From positions 3,782,001 through 3,846,000 of the forward strand of contig JAEUWY010000004.1 in assembly GCA_022059125.1 (NCBI GenBank): 64,000 bases of DNA. Direction: 5' to 3'. The stretch comes from Corynespora cassiicola (Eukaryota; Ascomycota; Dothideomycetes; Pleosporales; Corynesporascaceae). Positions 1 through 11,328 of the stretch are shown in pieces (position 1 is the stretch's first letter; every line of letters starts with the position of its first letter). The notes beneath the pieces were generated by a model. That model searched no databases and was not told where the DNA came from. It saw nothing but the letters and a program-made list of their open reading frames with translations. The translations under genes and the position numbers were made by a program.

Positions 1-2
1 AT

Positions 3-377
3 CGCGCGAGTTTCCGCACTGCGAGCTGGAACTCGCGCGTTGGGGGTTACATGACGGGGTACACGCTCATTCTCACGCTGTTTTATTCGGGCGCGCCGCT
101 CCTGTTTCGCATGTCGAGTGCCGCCTTCTTCAACATCAGCTTGCTGACGGGCAACTTCTGGGGCGTCGCGATTGGCGTAGAGGTCTTTGGGTATAGCATC
201 CACTGGATGTATCCCATTGCGTTTGTGCTCATCCTGTTGGGGCAGGTTATTTACTTTGTGAGGGGTAGTTGGTTGGGCGATTCGAGGAAGCCGTGGCTTG
301 GGGAGGAGCAGGAGCAGGGGCATGCGGGGTTGGGCACGGCTAGGAGGAGGGTTGAGCATCCCGAGGCGCTTGTCTAG
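3..377 (+). CDS. SLC35F-type solute carrier, C-terminal part (5' end outside window)
   Basis: The open frame enters from the left edge and ends at TAG 375-377, so only about 124 C-terminal residues are visible. They contain the family's last membrane segments, with the short motifs FYSGAPLLF, SAAFFNISLLTGNFWG and a final hydrophobic helix ending in QVIYFVRG. After that comes a hydrophilic cytosolic tail rich in Gly, Glu and Arg. This pattern matches the DUF914/SLC35F1-F2-F6 group of the drug/metabolite transporter superfamily. These are multi-pass membrane proteins of the secretory pathway or vacuole whose substrates are mostly unknown. I infer transporter function from family only. The N-terminal helices and the true start cannot be seen. 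Confidence 0.8.
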   Translation, partial: RASFRTASWNSRVGGYMTGYTLILTLFYSGAPLLFRMSSAAFFNISLLTGNFWGVAIGVEVFGYSIHWMYPIAFVLILLGQVIYFVRGSWLGDSRKPWLGEEQEQGHAGLGTARRRVEHPEALV

Positions 378-950
378 CCTAGCCTTGTGGAATTTTTCCC
401 ATCTTCTTTTTCTTCTTCTTCTTTTTCTTCTCCTCTTTTCAGAGGCAAGGGGGGTTGGGTGTATGCCTGCCTGTTGGAGACATGCAAGTTGATGAGTTAT
501 GCTTGATGCGGCATGATCACGACGATGCTGATATACCACGTGTTGATACCTTAATTTTAATGTCACGCTCTTTACTACTTACTACTGCTGCCGCCGGTTG
601 CTTGGGCGATTGTGCTCTGTAAGACTGGGCTGTGTCAACAGTCCTAGATCGGTCATCATGCAAGCTGATAGACACGTCTGCCTGCATGCCTTCGCATGCA
701 TCACCACACATGACATTACAATCGGACCAAACATGTCAAGACAACACTTTTTCTATGAAGAGCAAGAGTCCTTGTGGAAGCAATACGCATAGGAGTAGAG
801 TGACCTCCACGCCATCGATAAAAACACAGTAAAACCAGAGCAAACTATCAAGGATTGTGGGCGTCATGTGCAGATAGACAGACGCATGCGCCACCTGGCA
901 AGCCTAGGGGCGAGGAGGAACCCCCTCCTTCACGACGAGAGCGAGGTCAA
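378..950. other. Intergenic region between convergent genes, with a polypyrimidine tract
   Basis: This holds the 3' flanks of the transporter and of eIF5. A T/C-only stretch (about 401-440, mostly CTT units) directly follows the transporter stop. Short open frames here overlap each other on both strands and show no family resemblance. I see no gene. Confidence 0.6.
401..440 (+). repeat. Polypyrimidine CTT-type tract
   Basis: About 40 bases made only of C and T, largely CTT triplets, 24 bases after the transporter stop. Probably part of the 3' UTR. Confidence 0.6.
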
Positions 951-2210
951 TCACTCGTCGTCAGACTCCTCCTCGTCGCTCTCGGCAGTGTTGAGCCACT
1001 CCATAAACTTCTCGGCCGCCTTGCGCACATTCTTGCTGACCTTGATGTCGACGTACTTCTTGCTGGCCTTGGAGCCCCAGGCCTTGAGCACCTCCTCAGA
1101 GACGAGGTCGTTCTCGTAGTACTTGAACAGGATGGCGGTGATCTGGGGGATGAGTTCGGGCTTCTCGTTGCCGACCAGGCGCTCGGTTCCACCGAGGAAG
1201 GCCTTCTCGTGGCGCTCAGAAGTAATCATCTTCTTGAGGATGCCGGCACGCTTGGTGATTTGCTTGACAATGTTCTCGTCGAACAGGGTCATGGCCAGAA
1301 CGGTGAGGGTGCGGTGCTTGGTCTCGATGCCCAACTCCTTGGCCTTGAGGTAGATGTCGACATCGTCCACCTTGTCGATGCTGCCCTTCTCCTTGGCCTG
1401 CTCCTCGATCCACTTGCCAAGCACGTCGTAGCTGCTGGACTCTCCCTCGTCCTCGTCCTCGACGACGAGGGCACGCTTGAGGTCGTCGGGCAGCTGCTGG
1501 GCACGGGCCTTGACGGCCTCCTCGGAGGTGTCGACGGACCACTGAACCTCCTTGGCCTCGCCGACGTCGATATCCTTGGCGCCCTCATTGATCTGGCGGG
1601 TGAATTCATCGTCACTGCCGGCCTCAATCTCGTAGTCGCCATTGTCGTCGGCGTGGTCTGAGGCGCTGTCGCCAGGGCTGCCGCCGTTCTGCGAGTTCTC
1701 GTCGCCGTTGGCCCCGGCCTCTTTGCGGGCGCGGCGCTCGGCCTTCTTGGTGGCCTTGTCCTTCTTGCCCTTCTTGGGCACCGTCTTCAGTATGAAGGAG
1801 CTGAGCTTGAGGCGCAGGTCGACGTCGGTGCGCTGACCGCAGGCCTTGCAGTCGAGGACGATGCGGCCGTCCTTGATGTTGACGTCCGTCTCGGGGTTCT
1901 TGCACTTCTTGCACAGGACGAACTTGGAGATGAAGCCGTCGAGGTAGTCCTGCAGCTTGGCGGCATCGTGGGCGCCGTTGATGATCCAGCGGTCGTCGGC
2001 AGGGTTGGTGTTGGTCTGGGCACCCAGCTCGAAGCCAAAGTACTTGATGACATAGGACGGCGGGCGGGCGAGCGACTGGGCGACGCTGGTCAAGTTGACG
2101 ATGACCGTCTTGATGCCGTTGCCCTTGCCTTCAATCTTGGACTGGAGACGCTCCATCTTGTAGCGGTAGAAGGGGTCGGTGACATCGCGGCGGATGTTGA
2201 TGGTGGCCAT
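951..2210 (-). CDS. TIF5: Translation initiation factor eIF5
   Basis: A single uninterrupted exon of 419 residues, close to the family's usual ~405-430. eIF5 is the GTPase-activating protein for eIF2-GTP-Met-tRNAi in the cytosolic 43S/48S complex. The N-terminus carries FYRYKM near residues 14-19, with Arg16 in the place of the catalytic arginine finger. A C-x2-C/C-x2-C zinc ribbon follows (CKKC and CKAC, about residues 99-125). A charged Lys/Glu linker comes next (about 145-180). The C-terminus is a helical W2/HEAT domain ending in the aromatic-acidic tail that binds eIF2-beta and eIF3. ATG at 2210 is the first in frame and starts the conserved N-terminus. It is divergent from THI6 across a 1.26 kb spacer. 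Confidence 0.97.
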   Translation of the reverse strand: MATINIRRDVTDPFYRYKMERLQSKIEGKGNGIKTVIVNLTSVAQSLARPPSYVIKYFGFELGAQTNTNPADDRWIINGAHDAAKLQDYLDGFISKFVLCKKCKNPETDVNIKDGRIVLDCKACGQRTDVDLRLKLSSFILKTVPKKGKKDKATKKAERRARKEAGANGDENSQNGGSPGDSASDHADDNGDYEIEAGSDDEFTRQINEGAKDIDVGEAKEVQWSVDTSEEAVKARAQQLPDDLKRALVVEDEDEGESSSYDVLGKWIEEQAKEKGSIDKVDDVDIYLKAKELGIETKHRTLTVLAMTLFDENIVKQITKRAGILKKMITSERHEKAFLGGTERLVGNEKPELIPQITAILFKYYENDLVSEEVLKAWGSKASKKYVDIKVSKNVRKAAEKFMEWLNTAESDEEESDDE

Positions 2211-3467
2211 GTTTGCGGTTGGTGGATGGCGACGAGGGGGGTGGGCAGGTTATGCTTTACTGGCGGTGCAGCGGACGGACGGGCTTAGGAAAGGCGTGCT
2301 TGCTGGCGCGGGCTATAAGAGACATGCAGATGCTGCTGCTGTCTCGCTACTGGCGGGGGTGTTGTAGTGAATTTTGTCGGAGTTGCGGGAGTGGGCTAGC
2401 CGTTGGTACAGTGGTGCGTACTACTAGGTATCCGCTGACTGCGAAATGATTGCAGCTCGGGAGGAGGTTCGAGTCGGAAAGCGTGGCTTTGGGGCGAATA
2501 CATATACCGCAGTTGTCGGACTGGCACTGGAGAGTGGGTGGTTTGTGAGGACCCCAAGGGCAAGGTGGCGGGTTGGGCGGGCGCAGGGTTTGCGGCGCCG
2601 GGCGGTCGCAGGAGGCAGTTGCTGTAGCAGATGGGGTGGATGCTGGGCCGTCACCAGGGCGGTGCGGAGCGGGCGGGCAGGCGGTGGAGCGTTGGTGGGT
2701 GAGGGAGGTGGAAAAAAAAAGGTTGGTGGGATGGAGTGTGTGGGTGTAGGAGCGACGGGGTCGAGGGCAGGGCGGCGGGTTTTGTACCAGAAATGTCGAG
2801 GCAGCAGAGGCAGAGCGAAAAAAGCGGAGCCACGGAGTTTAAAAATCAGTCGACGGGCGGGCCAGTCATTGCAGCCCTTTGCAGCCCTGCACTGCAACCG
2901 CACCCGATGCCACCGATTGCGTGCAGGGTCTGCGGCCGTAGCAGCCACCAATTTGCGGCCGCGAACCTAATAATTGCTTTGCTGTCTTGCGTGCCCCCTG
3001 GGCAAACGTGCAAACATGCAACCGCGCAAACAACCGCAGTTCCCAGTCAGCACCGTCCACGCAGTCGACGCAATTTTTCACTCCCGCCCTCCCGCCAAGT
3101 GCCCCAGCCATCAGCCATGCGCAGCCACGGCAATGTGCGGCTGCCAGGGCGAATCATGCCTCGCCTGGCCCGCCGGGTCGTGAGGCCGTTCGTGACTGTC
3201 CCGCCGTGGGGTAAAAACGCCACGACCTGTCAGGACCGGTGGTTCCCTAGGGCAGATACATCCAGCCCTGCGCGCCCGTTTCCGACCCGTCTCACTTCCC
3301 GTGACACCCTCTGATTTGGCTTTTTCTGATAGTCCCGTGTTGCTGCCGTTGTTCCAACCAATTCGGGCAATTCGACTCGGACTGCTGCGTTGCTGCATTG
3401 CCCATTGTCCGGCTGTCCTCCGTCATACGCATGTAAAACGCCCCCACCCTGGACCTCCCTGCCCGCC
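2211..3467. other. Divergent intergenic region, eIF5 / THI6
   Basis: The 1.26 kb between the two starts must hold both promoters. It is GC-rich, with a poly-A run at about 2711-2719. I looked for a thiamine pyrophosphate riboswitch (CTGAGA and its partner motifs) on the THI6 side and saw none. Long frames here occur on both strands and look fortuitous. Confidence 0.5.
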
Positions 3468-5253
3468 ATGAAGCCCGACGTCGACTACTCACTGTATCTC
3501 GTGACCGACTCGACGCCCGCCATCTTGGGGGCCCGCCATCTGGTCGAGGTGGTGGACCAGGCGTTGACTGGGGGTGAGTGCAATCCGAACTCAGTTCAGA
3601 CGTCTTTTTCATGTGACTCGGGATGGAACCTAACATCCCACCTCATCCCCCATAGCATACCAAATCCACAAGCACCCCTTGACTGACCATCACTCCCCAG
3701 GCGTCACCATTGTGCAATACAGAGACAAGACCAGTGACACGGGCGACCTAATCCAGACAGCCAAGGCATTGCACGCAAAATGCAAGCAGCACAAGATTCC
3801 GCTGCTCATCAACGACCGCGTCGACGTCGCCCTGGCCGTGGGCTGCGAGGGCGTGCACCTGGGCCAGGATGACATGAACATTGCGACCGCCCGCTCCCTC
3901 CTGGGCCCAGACGCCATCATCGGCGCGACAGTGTCCTCCATCGACGAGGCCCGCATCGCCGTCGAGCGCGGGGCAGACTATCTCGGCATCGGGACGCTGT
4001 ACGCAACGTCGACCAAGAAGAACACCAAGGACATCATCGGCATCAACGGCATCCGAGCCATTCTACGCGCCCTCTCCCAGGGTGACGAAGCCGCGAAGAG
4101 CGTAAAGACGGTCTGCATCGGCGGCGTAAACGCCTCCAACGTCCAGCTCGTAAAACACCAACTCCAGGCCCCAACCCCCACCACACCGTCCCCCAAAACA
4201 ATCGACGGCGTCGCCATCGTATCCGCCATAATCGGCGCCGAGGACCCCAAATCCGCCTCGGAGAAGATCTCACACCTGTTCCACAGCCTACCCCCCTTCT
4301 CCAGCCAGGGAATCCCCCTCTGGCTCGAAAAGGCAGAAGACGAGCTCTCCTCTTTGAAGGCCTCCACGAACAAGGCCCTGAAAAATGTCCACGCAAAGAC
4401 CCCGCTCTCCCACAACATGACAAACACCGTCGTCCAATCCCTCGCCGCAAACGTCGCCCTCAGCATCGGCGCCTCCCCCATAATGTCCTTCAACGGCGCC
4501 GAAGCCCCCGACCTCGCCGCCCTCGCAGGCGGCCTCGTCGTAAACATGGGCACCGCGACTCCAGACGCCCTGCACAATCAGCGCACCGCCATCCGCGCCT
4601 ACAACGCGGTGGGCGGGCCCGTGGTCCTGGACCCTGTCGGCGCGGGCGCGACCCAGGCCCGCCGCGAGGCTCTGGCGTTTTTGCTGCAGAGCGGCTACTT
4701 CGACCTGGTCAAGGGCAACGAGCGCGAGATCTTGGCCGTGGCGCGCGCGAGCGGATTCGAAGTGGGCGGGGAGGGGGGCCCGCAGCGCGGGGTGGACAGT
4801 GGGGACGCGCTGTTCGGGCTGGCGCAGAGGGCGGATATCGTGAGGCAGGTCGCGGCTCGCGAGCGCAACGTCGTGCTCATGACGGGTGCCATCGATTTGC
4901 TGAGCGATGGCGTGCGCACGTACAGCGTGCAGAACGGGAGCAAGTATCTCGGCATGATTACGGGTTCTGGGTGTACGCTCGGGACGACGCTCGCGGCCTA
5001 TCTGGCTGCCAACAGGGGAGAGGGGGGTGGGGATAAGCTACGAGCTGCCCTCGCTGGGATATTGCATTTTGAGGTTGCGGCCGAGACGGCGGCAGAGAGA
5101 GACGACGTCAAGGGACCCGGTACCTTTGTGCCTGCATTCTTGGACGAGCTCTACAATCGCCGAATGGACATTGTCGAGGGTAGGGAGTGGTGGGACTACG
5201 TCAAGGTGGGCATTATGAAGGACGTCACCGACACCGGAATCCTGAAGCTGTAG
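3468..5253 (+). CDS. THI6: Bifunctional thiamine-phosphate synthase / hydroxyethylthiazole kinase
   Basis: Two exons, 3468-3573 and 3701-5253, joined across a 127-nt intron (GTGAGT...CCCCAG) give 552 residues. The N-terminal half is a ThiE TIM barrel that joins HMP-PP and HET-P into thiamine phosphate. It shows VQYRDK, INDRVDVAL, VHLGQDD, LGIGTLY and CIGGVNASN. The C-terminal half is ThiM-type hydroxyethylthiazole kinase: NMTNTVVQ, PVVLDPVGAGAT, VKGNEREI and the glycine/cysteine loop GSGCTLGTT. The fusion is the standard fungal arrangement. The first exon supplies the first strand, LYLVTDSTP, so the spliced start is preferred over a downstream one. The ORF begins C-rich and ends G-rich. Identification is firm. 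Confidence 0.96.
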
Positions 5254-5552
5254 GTTTGACGTGTAACGAGTACATAGACACATCATGGGTAAATAGATTA
5301 CGGCACCAACATCAACCAAAAAAAAGAATAGAAATAAGGAGTGGCCATCGGCCAAAGTATATGGATTCGTCAGCGTCGTCTCATTCAGTGACGCCTTATC
5401 TACCAAACACCAGCACAAAGCCAAAGCCCATGGTATCATACTGTCCATCCAGGAATCCAGAACATTCGAGAAAAACCCTCGAGATCGCCGGATATGATGA
5501 ATCACCCGAGAAATTAAAACGCCCCGCAATGCCCTATGGTCAAAAACACTAA

Positions 5553-7651
5553 TTAGGAAGAAGTCGAAGCAGAGTCGTCAATCGACACAGGCCCATTGGC
5601 CCGGAGCACCTTCACAGCATCTTCCACCTCGTCTGTGGCCATCTTCTGCCACTTATCGCGTGTCTCCGAGTCGGCCAGTGCTTCGGCGCCAGCGTCTCCC
5701 ACCCTATCGTACATTAAACGAGACACGTCCCGGTTGATATCAGTGTATTCGCTTTTGCTGATTTCTTTTTTGACGTACAGTGGCTTGAGCACCACCGTAA
5801 CCATGCGTTGCAACTCGGCTTTTGTAGAATATGAAATAGAACCAGAGCGCGTCGGCGACGAGTCCTTGGACCGTGGAGGACTGTTGAGTCCAGGAGAGCG
5901 ATGGCGGTGGACGAGCTTGCGACGGCCGACGCGCGCGTCGTCGTCTGCGGGCGAAAAAGGAGAGTAGGTTGGAGAGAGTTGCTGATCCTGCTGCGACGGA
6001 GAGTTTGTGCGCGTCAGGAGAGTCAGGTTCAGCGGCGGGGGCGTTGTCATTCCATGTGGGGTTGGGTACACAGGTGATAGGCCCGGAGAAGAATTCTGCG
6101 GCGAGCAAGCCCGGTCGATAATGACACGCTTGGGCTGAGGTGCGGCAATCTCCCTATCCTCTGCAAAACGATCGACTTCGACTTCTTGAAGAAGAGATTG
6201 GAGAAAGCCAGTCGCATTGGACGCGTCGCCTGCAGGTGGCGATGTCGCCTGCTCTAACATGGCGTTCCGACGAGCAGCGGCAGCGGACGATGATTCGCCA
6301 GCATCAATGTGGAGGCGGGCTCGGGGACGCTTGAGTTTACGCTCTGGCTCCTGTTGCTCCTGAGGTTCAGGAGTAGTCGGAGCGGAATCGACCGACTTGC
6401 GCTTGCGTCGACGGCTGTTGGTATTGGCGACTGGCGCTGGCTGGTCGTCCTGCTGCGCAAGTTGCTCTCGTGCTTTTTCGAATTGATTCCAAGCCATTAC
6501 TTCCTCTCGCGACTCGGGGTCTTTGGGGGTCTTGGGTGGCTCACGATGAAGAGCACGGTTGACGGGGCGTGACCGGTTGTTCGAGGCCCTGCGGTGAGAA
6601 TGGATGTTGTCGGCGGCCGCGCGGAACCGAGTGCCTGCGCCCATCTGGCGAGCCAGCTGGAAGCGGCGCTCCCATTCATCGTGCTCCCGGCGCTGGACTT
6701 CGGACCGGTTGTCGGACTGGTCTTCGTCCTCTTCAAAAGGAAAGTCGATGTCGAAATGAAGACGATCCCACACGCTCTGCCAGATGCCCACCCACTCGTC
6801 GGTAACTCTGCGGCGGGGACGGCGATTGCGCCCTCCAATAAAGGCTGCAGGGCCTCCGACAGGAGGGCGACGCTGAGCGGCAGCATCCAGTAAGGCAGGG
6901 TTCTCGACACAGCCGTGGCAGTACCATGCGTCGCGAGTAGGCATGCGGTCGAGACCGGCGCAAAAGACGTGGCAAAGCTGCTCGCAGCTGTGGCAATACA
7001 TGAGCTGGGACGAGTCGCCAAACTCATCGCACACCATGCATGCGTCGTAGCTACCGTCGTCTTCAAGCAGGTACTCTTCCTCGACGATCATGGACGGGTC
7101 GATTTCGGCGACTTGCTGTTTGTCCTCGACAGCATAGGAAGAAGTTATCGGTCCTAGAGGATCATAGTCAGAAACCGATTGTCAAAAGCGTATAGTTGAA
7201 TAGTCGTCAAGGCTGATGTTGGTGGTGGCTTGCTCGGCGTCCTGCTGACCCACGCCGCGGCCTCACCGAGGCTTGTAGTCGGGGATGCAACACCACCAAG
7301 AGCATCGCAAGGAAACCGCGAAATTAGGTGCTTGGACTCACCTCCGACTTTGGCGCTGAGCTCGACCATGTTGAAGCTGGCCCGGCAGATGGGGCAGCTG
7401 TTTGCCCGTTCAACCCAGGGCTTCAAACAATCATTGTGCAAGTTGTGACCGCACGGTAACAGGTGCGCGACCAGCTCGTCGTCTTTGGCAGCGACCTTTT
7501 CGGTGGCTGGCGCGGCGTCCTGCTCGACAGTACTGGGATGACGCTCGGTATCGCTATCAGCCCCGGTCGCTAACGCGGGCTCGGTGGCGGAAAGGAGCGC
7601 GTCTTCGTGGGGGGCGAGATCGCCGAGGCAGACTATACAAGTCTCGGCCAT
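5553..7651 (-). CDS. RING + PHD finger protein (PHRF1-like, probable nuclear E3 ligase)
   Basis: Exon 1 is 7651-7342 and exon 2 is 7153-5553. The 188-nt intron (GTGAGT...CTCTAG) keeps phase and gives 636 residues. A RING-H2 finger comes first: CIVC at residues 5-8, then CGHNLHNDC and CPIC. The loop after the first zinc pair is about 58 residues, longer than usual. A complete PHD finger follows (CMVC, CHSC, H-x2-C, CHGC; about residues 139-185). The middle is low-complexity, with basic RRRKRKS-type signals and Ser-Pro sites. The C-terminus is a conserved helical segment (about 540-610) containing ISKSEYTDINRDVSRLMYD. This layout is that of PHRF1-type proteins, which bind chromatin and phosphorylated RNA polymerase II. 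The role here is inferred from family. Confidence 0.85.
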
Positions 7652-9549
7652 TGCAGCGGTGGGTGAGCGAATTTGAACGGAAGAAAGGGTCGTTGTAGCT
7701 CATAAGTTGAAGATGGGAGGTGGAAGAGGTGTAGGAGGGGCGGGTTCTACTTATGGCATCGCAGAGTGCCAAGGCGGTCCGTGCGACGCTCAACTCATCC
7801 CCCAGTCGGGACGGAGCGCGCAGGCTGGGAAGGCCGTCGTAGCGTGCGGGGATAGATGAAGACCTGCGCAGATGGAGCCAAGGACGTACGCTGGAGGCAG
7901 AAATCCCAATTTCGAAATGTATGCGGCGGCGTGGCGACTCGGTCGGGGCTGCCTCTCCACGTGTCACTACCTCTATAAGCGGCTCATATGACTTGGTCAG
8001 GTCACCGGTGTGGTGCTGCTGCTCGGAATGCAAACATTTGTTTCAGGCTACTTTGTCACCCTCGCTAATACGTCTTTTGGTCTCCACAGCGACTTTTACC
8101 GTGGTTGGAACGCCCATGTCTCGGAATCTTGAAGCGCAAGCGTGCTGGTCTCCGCTGGGTTGGGCTTCGAAAAGCCGAGATGAGGCACGACGGCCTCGAG
8201 GTGTCCAGACGGTGTCCAGCAGCGAGGGCCAGGCCCACTGCCTTTGGAGTCGCATTCGGGAGCGCAGGCAGCAGACGAGGCTCAAGCGTTCGCGTTGCGG
8301 CCAGGTAGGTACAGAGGGCATGCTGCTCGCGCCGCCGGGAGCTCGCACCGAGTGCTCTTCCTGCAGGGCCGCTCCTACTATCACGATTGTTCATCAGGCC
8401 GGGAGAAGAGTGCAGGCAGCAGATCATGGCTGATCCGAATCGCAGCCGCGCCAGGCCGACGGACGGCGGGGCAAATAATTCATTTGGTTTTGTCTACGAG
8501 AAGAGAGGGGAGAGTCGACGGACGACTCGCGGGCCTGGAGCTCCGAGGAGGATCCAGGGCGAGGACTGTGGTTTTTGCATTTCTACGTCTAATGCTTCGC
8601 GGCTCGCGACCCTGTAAGCGCCGTGGCAGGTTGCCGCTGGGAGGCTTCAAGCCCGCATCGTCGCGGCGAGTCCTTTGCGGCGTGCACAACACACTCGAAA
8701 CAGGGAGGTCGGATTTTACATCTCTATACCTGCGTGTCTTGGGTGGGTTAGCCATGATGTGCGTGTGGAGCGCTCGAGCTGACCAGTCATCCCCTAGGCC
8801 CTGGCAGCGGGGCCTGGCTTTGCTATTGTGCCCATCGGCAGGGAGTTGGATGTTAGCAGCTCTGAACACGCCCTTAGTGTGCTCAGATTTTCTCGCGCGA
8901 TCGAGCGGTCCTGGGGGGAGGAGGACTCGAGGGGTGGTGGCGGTGAGGAGGCCTGCGCTGCGTGTCGTCTGAATTCTTACGTGACCCATGGTGCCGAGCC
9001 TTGACTGCGCTAGTTCCCATGCGGCCTAGCGCCTTACCTTGCCTCCCAGCTGCATCTACCTTTGTATAAAGTCTAAGGAGCCCATCTTGTGCTGGCAGAC
9101 AGGAGATCAGTCCATTTTCGAGACGGCTGCCCTGGATACCATGATTCCCAACGGATGACGTGCCCAATGCCCCTAAACTTTGGCGCATCAACCTCTCATT
9201 GGAGCCGACAATTAGCAGCGGACCTCGGTCCTGCCTCTAAAAGCTACTCCTAGAGTTCCCAAAATACCAAGGACGGCCTGTTCCGTTGGAGATACTATTC
9301 TCAGTTTTTTTATCAGACTCTTTTTTTCAAGCGTTGCTTCATGTGGCAATGTCCCCGCGGCGTGTATGACGCGTGCCTCGGCCCAACGTCAACCTCATCA
9401 ACTTGCGTGATGTCCGTGTTTTTCATTGATCTCCAAGCCTCGAGAATTGCCTTTTCCCCAACCATTCCGCATATATCTTTTTGTGGAAACCTTCGTTTCA
9501 GCCGACTCTCACTCGTAAACACCAACGCCATAACGAAAAATACATCATC
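7652..9549. other. Divergent intergenic region, 1.9 kb
   Basis: This lies between the starts of the RING-PHD gene and the reductase. Long frames (for example 8244-8972 + and 8480-8989 -) overlap on opposite strands. Their translations are Arg/Pro/Ser-rich with no domain, as expected by chance in GC-rich DNA. I see no supportable gene, RNA or repeat. Confidence 0.5.
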
Positions 9550-11328
9550 ATGACACAGGCAATTCTCGAGCCGCAAGAGTTGCGCCAGTACGACCTCGTG
9601 CTGCTGGGGGCCACGGGCTATACGGGCAAGCTGACGGCGGAATGGATCACGACCCATCTGCCGGCCGACCTCAAATGGGCCATTGCCGGCCGCAACGTCA
9701 GGAAGCTAGAGGCTGTGGCTGAGGAGCTGAAGAATTTGGCACACACTCGCGGGCCAGGTATGTGGAAAGCTTTTCGATTACACCATTTACATCGCCTATC
9801 CCCTAGATAGAAGTATAATTTGTATACACCGCCAAGCCTCTAGAACCGTCTCGTCCTGTTTTAGGCGTACCGACGCGATATTCGGAACGAGCCGGTGGCT
9901 GCAAGAGAAGGAATGTACTCGATTGAACAAAAGTCATGCACAACATCCACTGGTTTTGGATATGCGTGGCTCTTTTTCACATTGTTGTACAAGTGGACGA
10001 TTCTCGTTTCTCCCAGCATACGCATACTTTTTCCCACAGTTCTTGAGCGTTATTGGGCATAACTCTTCATATCCATATCACAGTACATCCACAGAAAAAA
10101 CCATACACGGCCTTCCACCATCCGTCTTGTATTCAGCAACCACACATTCCCTAGACTCACTTTCGTCATCCTTCAACATGCATATACGAAATCCTCATTT
10201 TTGGACTTTTCCCCTACTGACCCCTCTCCAGCAATCGAACACTGCACCCTTTCCCCCTCCTCCCTCTCCTCCCTCGCCCCCCGCACCCGCCTCCTCATCA
10301 CCACCGTCGGTCCCTACATGCACCACGGCGAGCCCGTCCTGGCCGCCTGCGCCGCCTCGGGAACCCACTACCTCGACTGCACCGGCGAAGTGCCCTGGCA
10401 CCTGGACATGGTGCGCAAGTACGACGACATGGCCCGTCGCACCGGCGCCATCATGATCCCGCAGTGCGGCCTCGACAGCGTCCCCGCCGACATGTTCGCC
10501 TACGCCCTGGTCCAGCACGTGCGCCGCACGCTGGGCGCGGGCACCTCTACCGTCGCCATGACGCTGTACGCGCTCAAGTCGGGCCTCAGCGGCGGCACCG
10601 CGGGCACCGCCGTCAGCCTGTTCGAGCACTACCCTCTGGCCAAGCTGGCAGCAGCCTTCAGGCCCTTCTCCCTGTCGCCCGCCCAGCCTACGTGCACCTC
10701 GCGGCCCCTGCAGGGTCCCGGCATCGCACACAAGGCGCTGGGCTTGCTGTCCGTCCCGGAGCTCGGCGGCGTGCAGACTACGGGGCCCATGGCCACCGTC
10801 GACATGTGCCTCGTGCACCGCTCGTGGGGCCTCTACGCCTCCACCGACAGACCCTACGGCGCGCACTTCCGCTTCACAGAGTACATGCGTGCCCGGAGCC
10901 TGCTCACGGGCTTCCTGATCAAGATCGCATTCGCGCTGGGGGGCCTGCTCCTCGCGTTCCCGCCGAGCCGCATGTTCGTCGCGCCGCTCCTGCGCAAGTT
11001 TGTGATTCCGGCGCCGGGCGAGGGCCCGTCGAGGCAGCAGATGAAGGGCGACTTCTTTAGCTACAAGGGGCTTGCCATTGCGGACACCGAGGGGAAGGAG
11101 AAGGTGACTGGGACGTTGGACTCGGCGTTTGGCGGGTATGAGACTACGGCGCTGACACTTTCGGCGGCGGCGAGTGTGCTGCTTGGGGAGAGGGTGAGGG
11201 AGACGCATGCGGGGAGGTTGGGGGGTGGGATTGTCACGCCGGCGACGCTGGGGGAGCAGTATCTGCAAAAGTTGGATGAGTTTGGGATGCACATCAAGGT
11301 TGCAAGTTACTCCTGCAGCGGAAAATAG
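9550..11328 (+). CDS. Saccharopine-dehydrogenase-like (trans-acting enoyl reductase type) oxidoreductase
   Basis: Exons 9550-9757 and 10232-11328 join in phase across a 474-nt intron (GTATGT...CTCCAG), giving 434 residues. Exon 1 holds the Rossmann NAD(P)-binding start, LLGATGYTGKL, and the AGRN motif. Exon 2 continues with LLITTVGPY, GTHYLDCTGE, a conserved CGLDSVPADM loop and a hydrophobic segment near residues 290-320. This is the sccpdh family (saccharopine dehydrogenase-like oxidoreductase). Members are often membrane- or lipid-droplet-associated. Bacterial relatives are trans-acting enoyl reductases of lipid synthesis. The domain does not show lysine-pathway specificity, so the substrate is unknown. 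The second exon runs from strongly C-rich to strongly G-rich. Confidence 0.88.

Noticed and set aside
855..1661. 268-codon plus-strand frame opposite eIF5
   Set aside because: Leu/Val/Gly-rich antisense shadow of the eIF5 gene, whose protein identity is unambiguous.
2211..3467. Thiamine riboswitch upstream of THI6
   Set aside because: The expected conserved CTGAGA and partner motifs are not present.
8244..8989. Two long overlapping frames on opposite strands (242 and 169 codons)
   Set aside because: Composition is Arg/Ser/Gly/Pro without domain, and both cannot be real; GC-rich chance frames.
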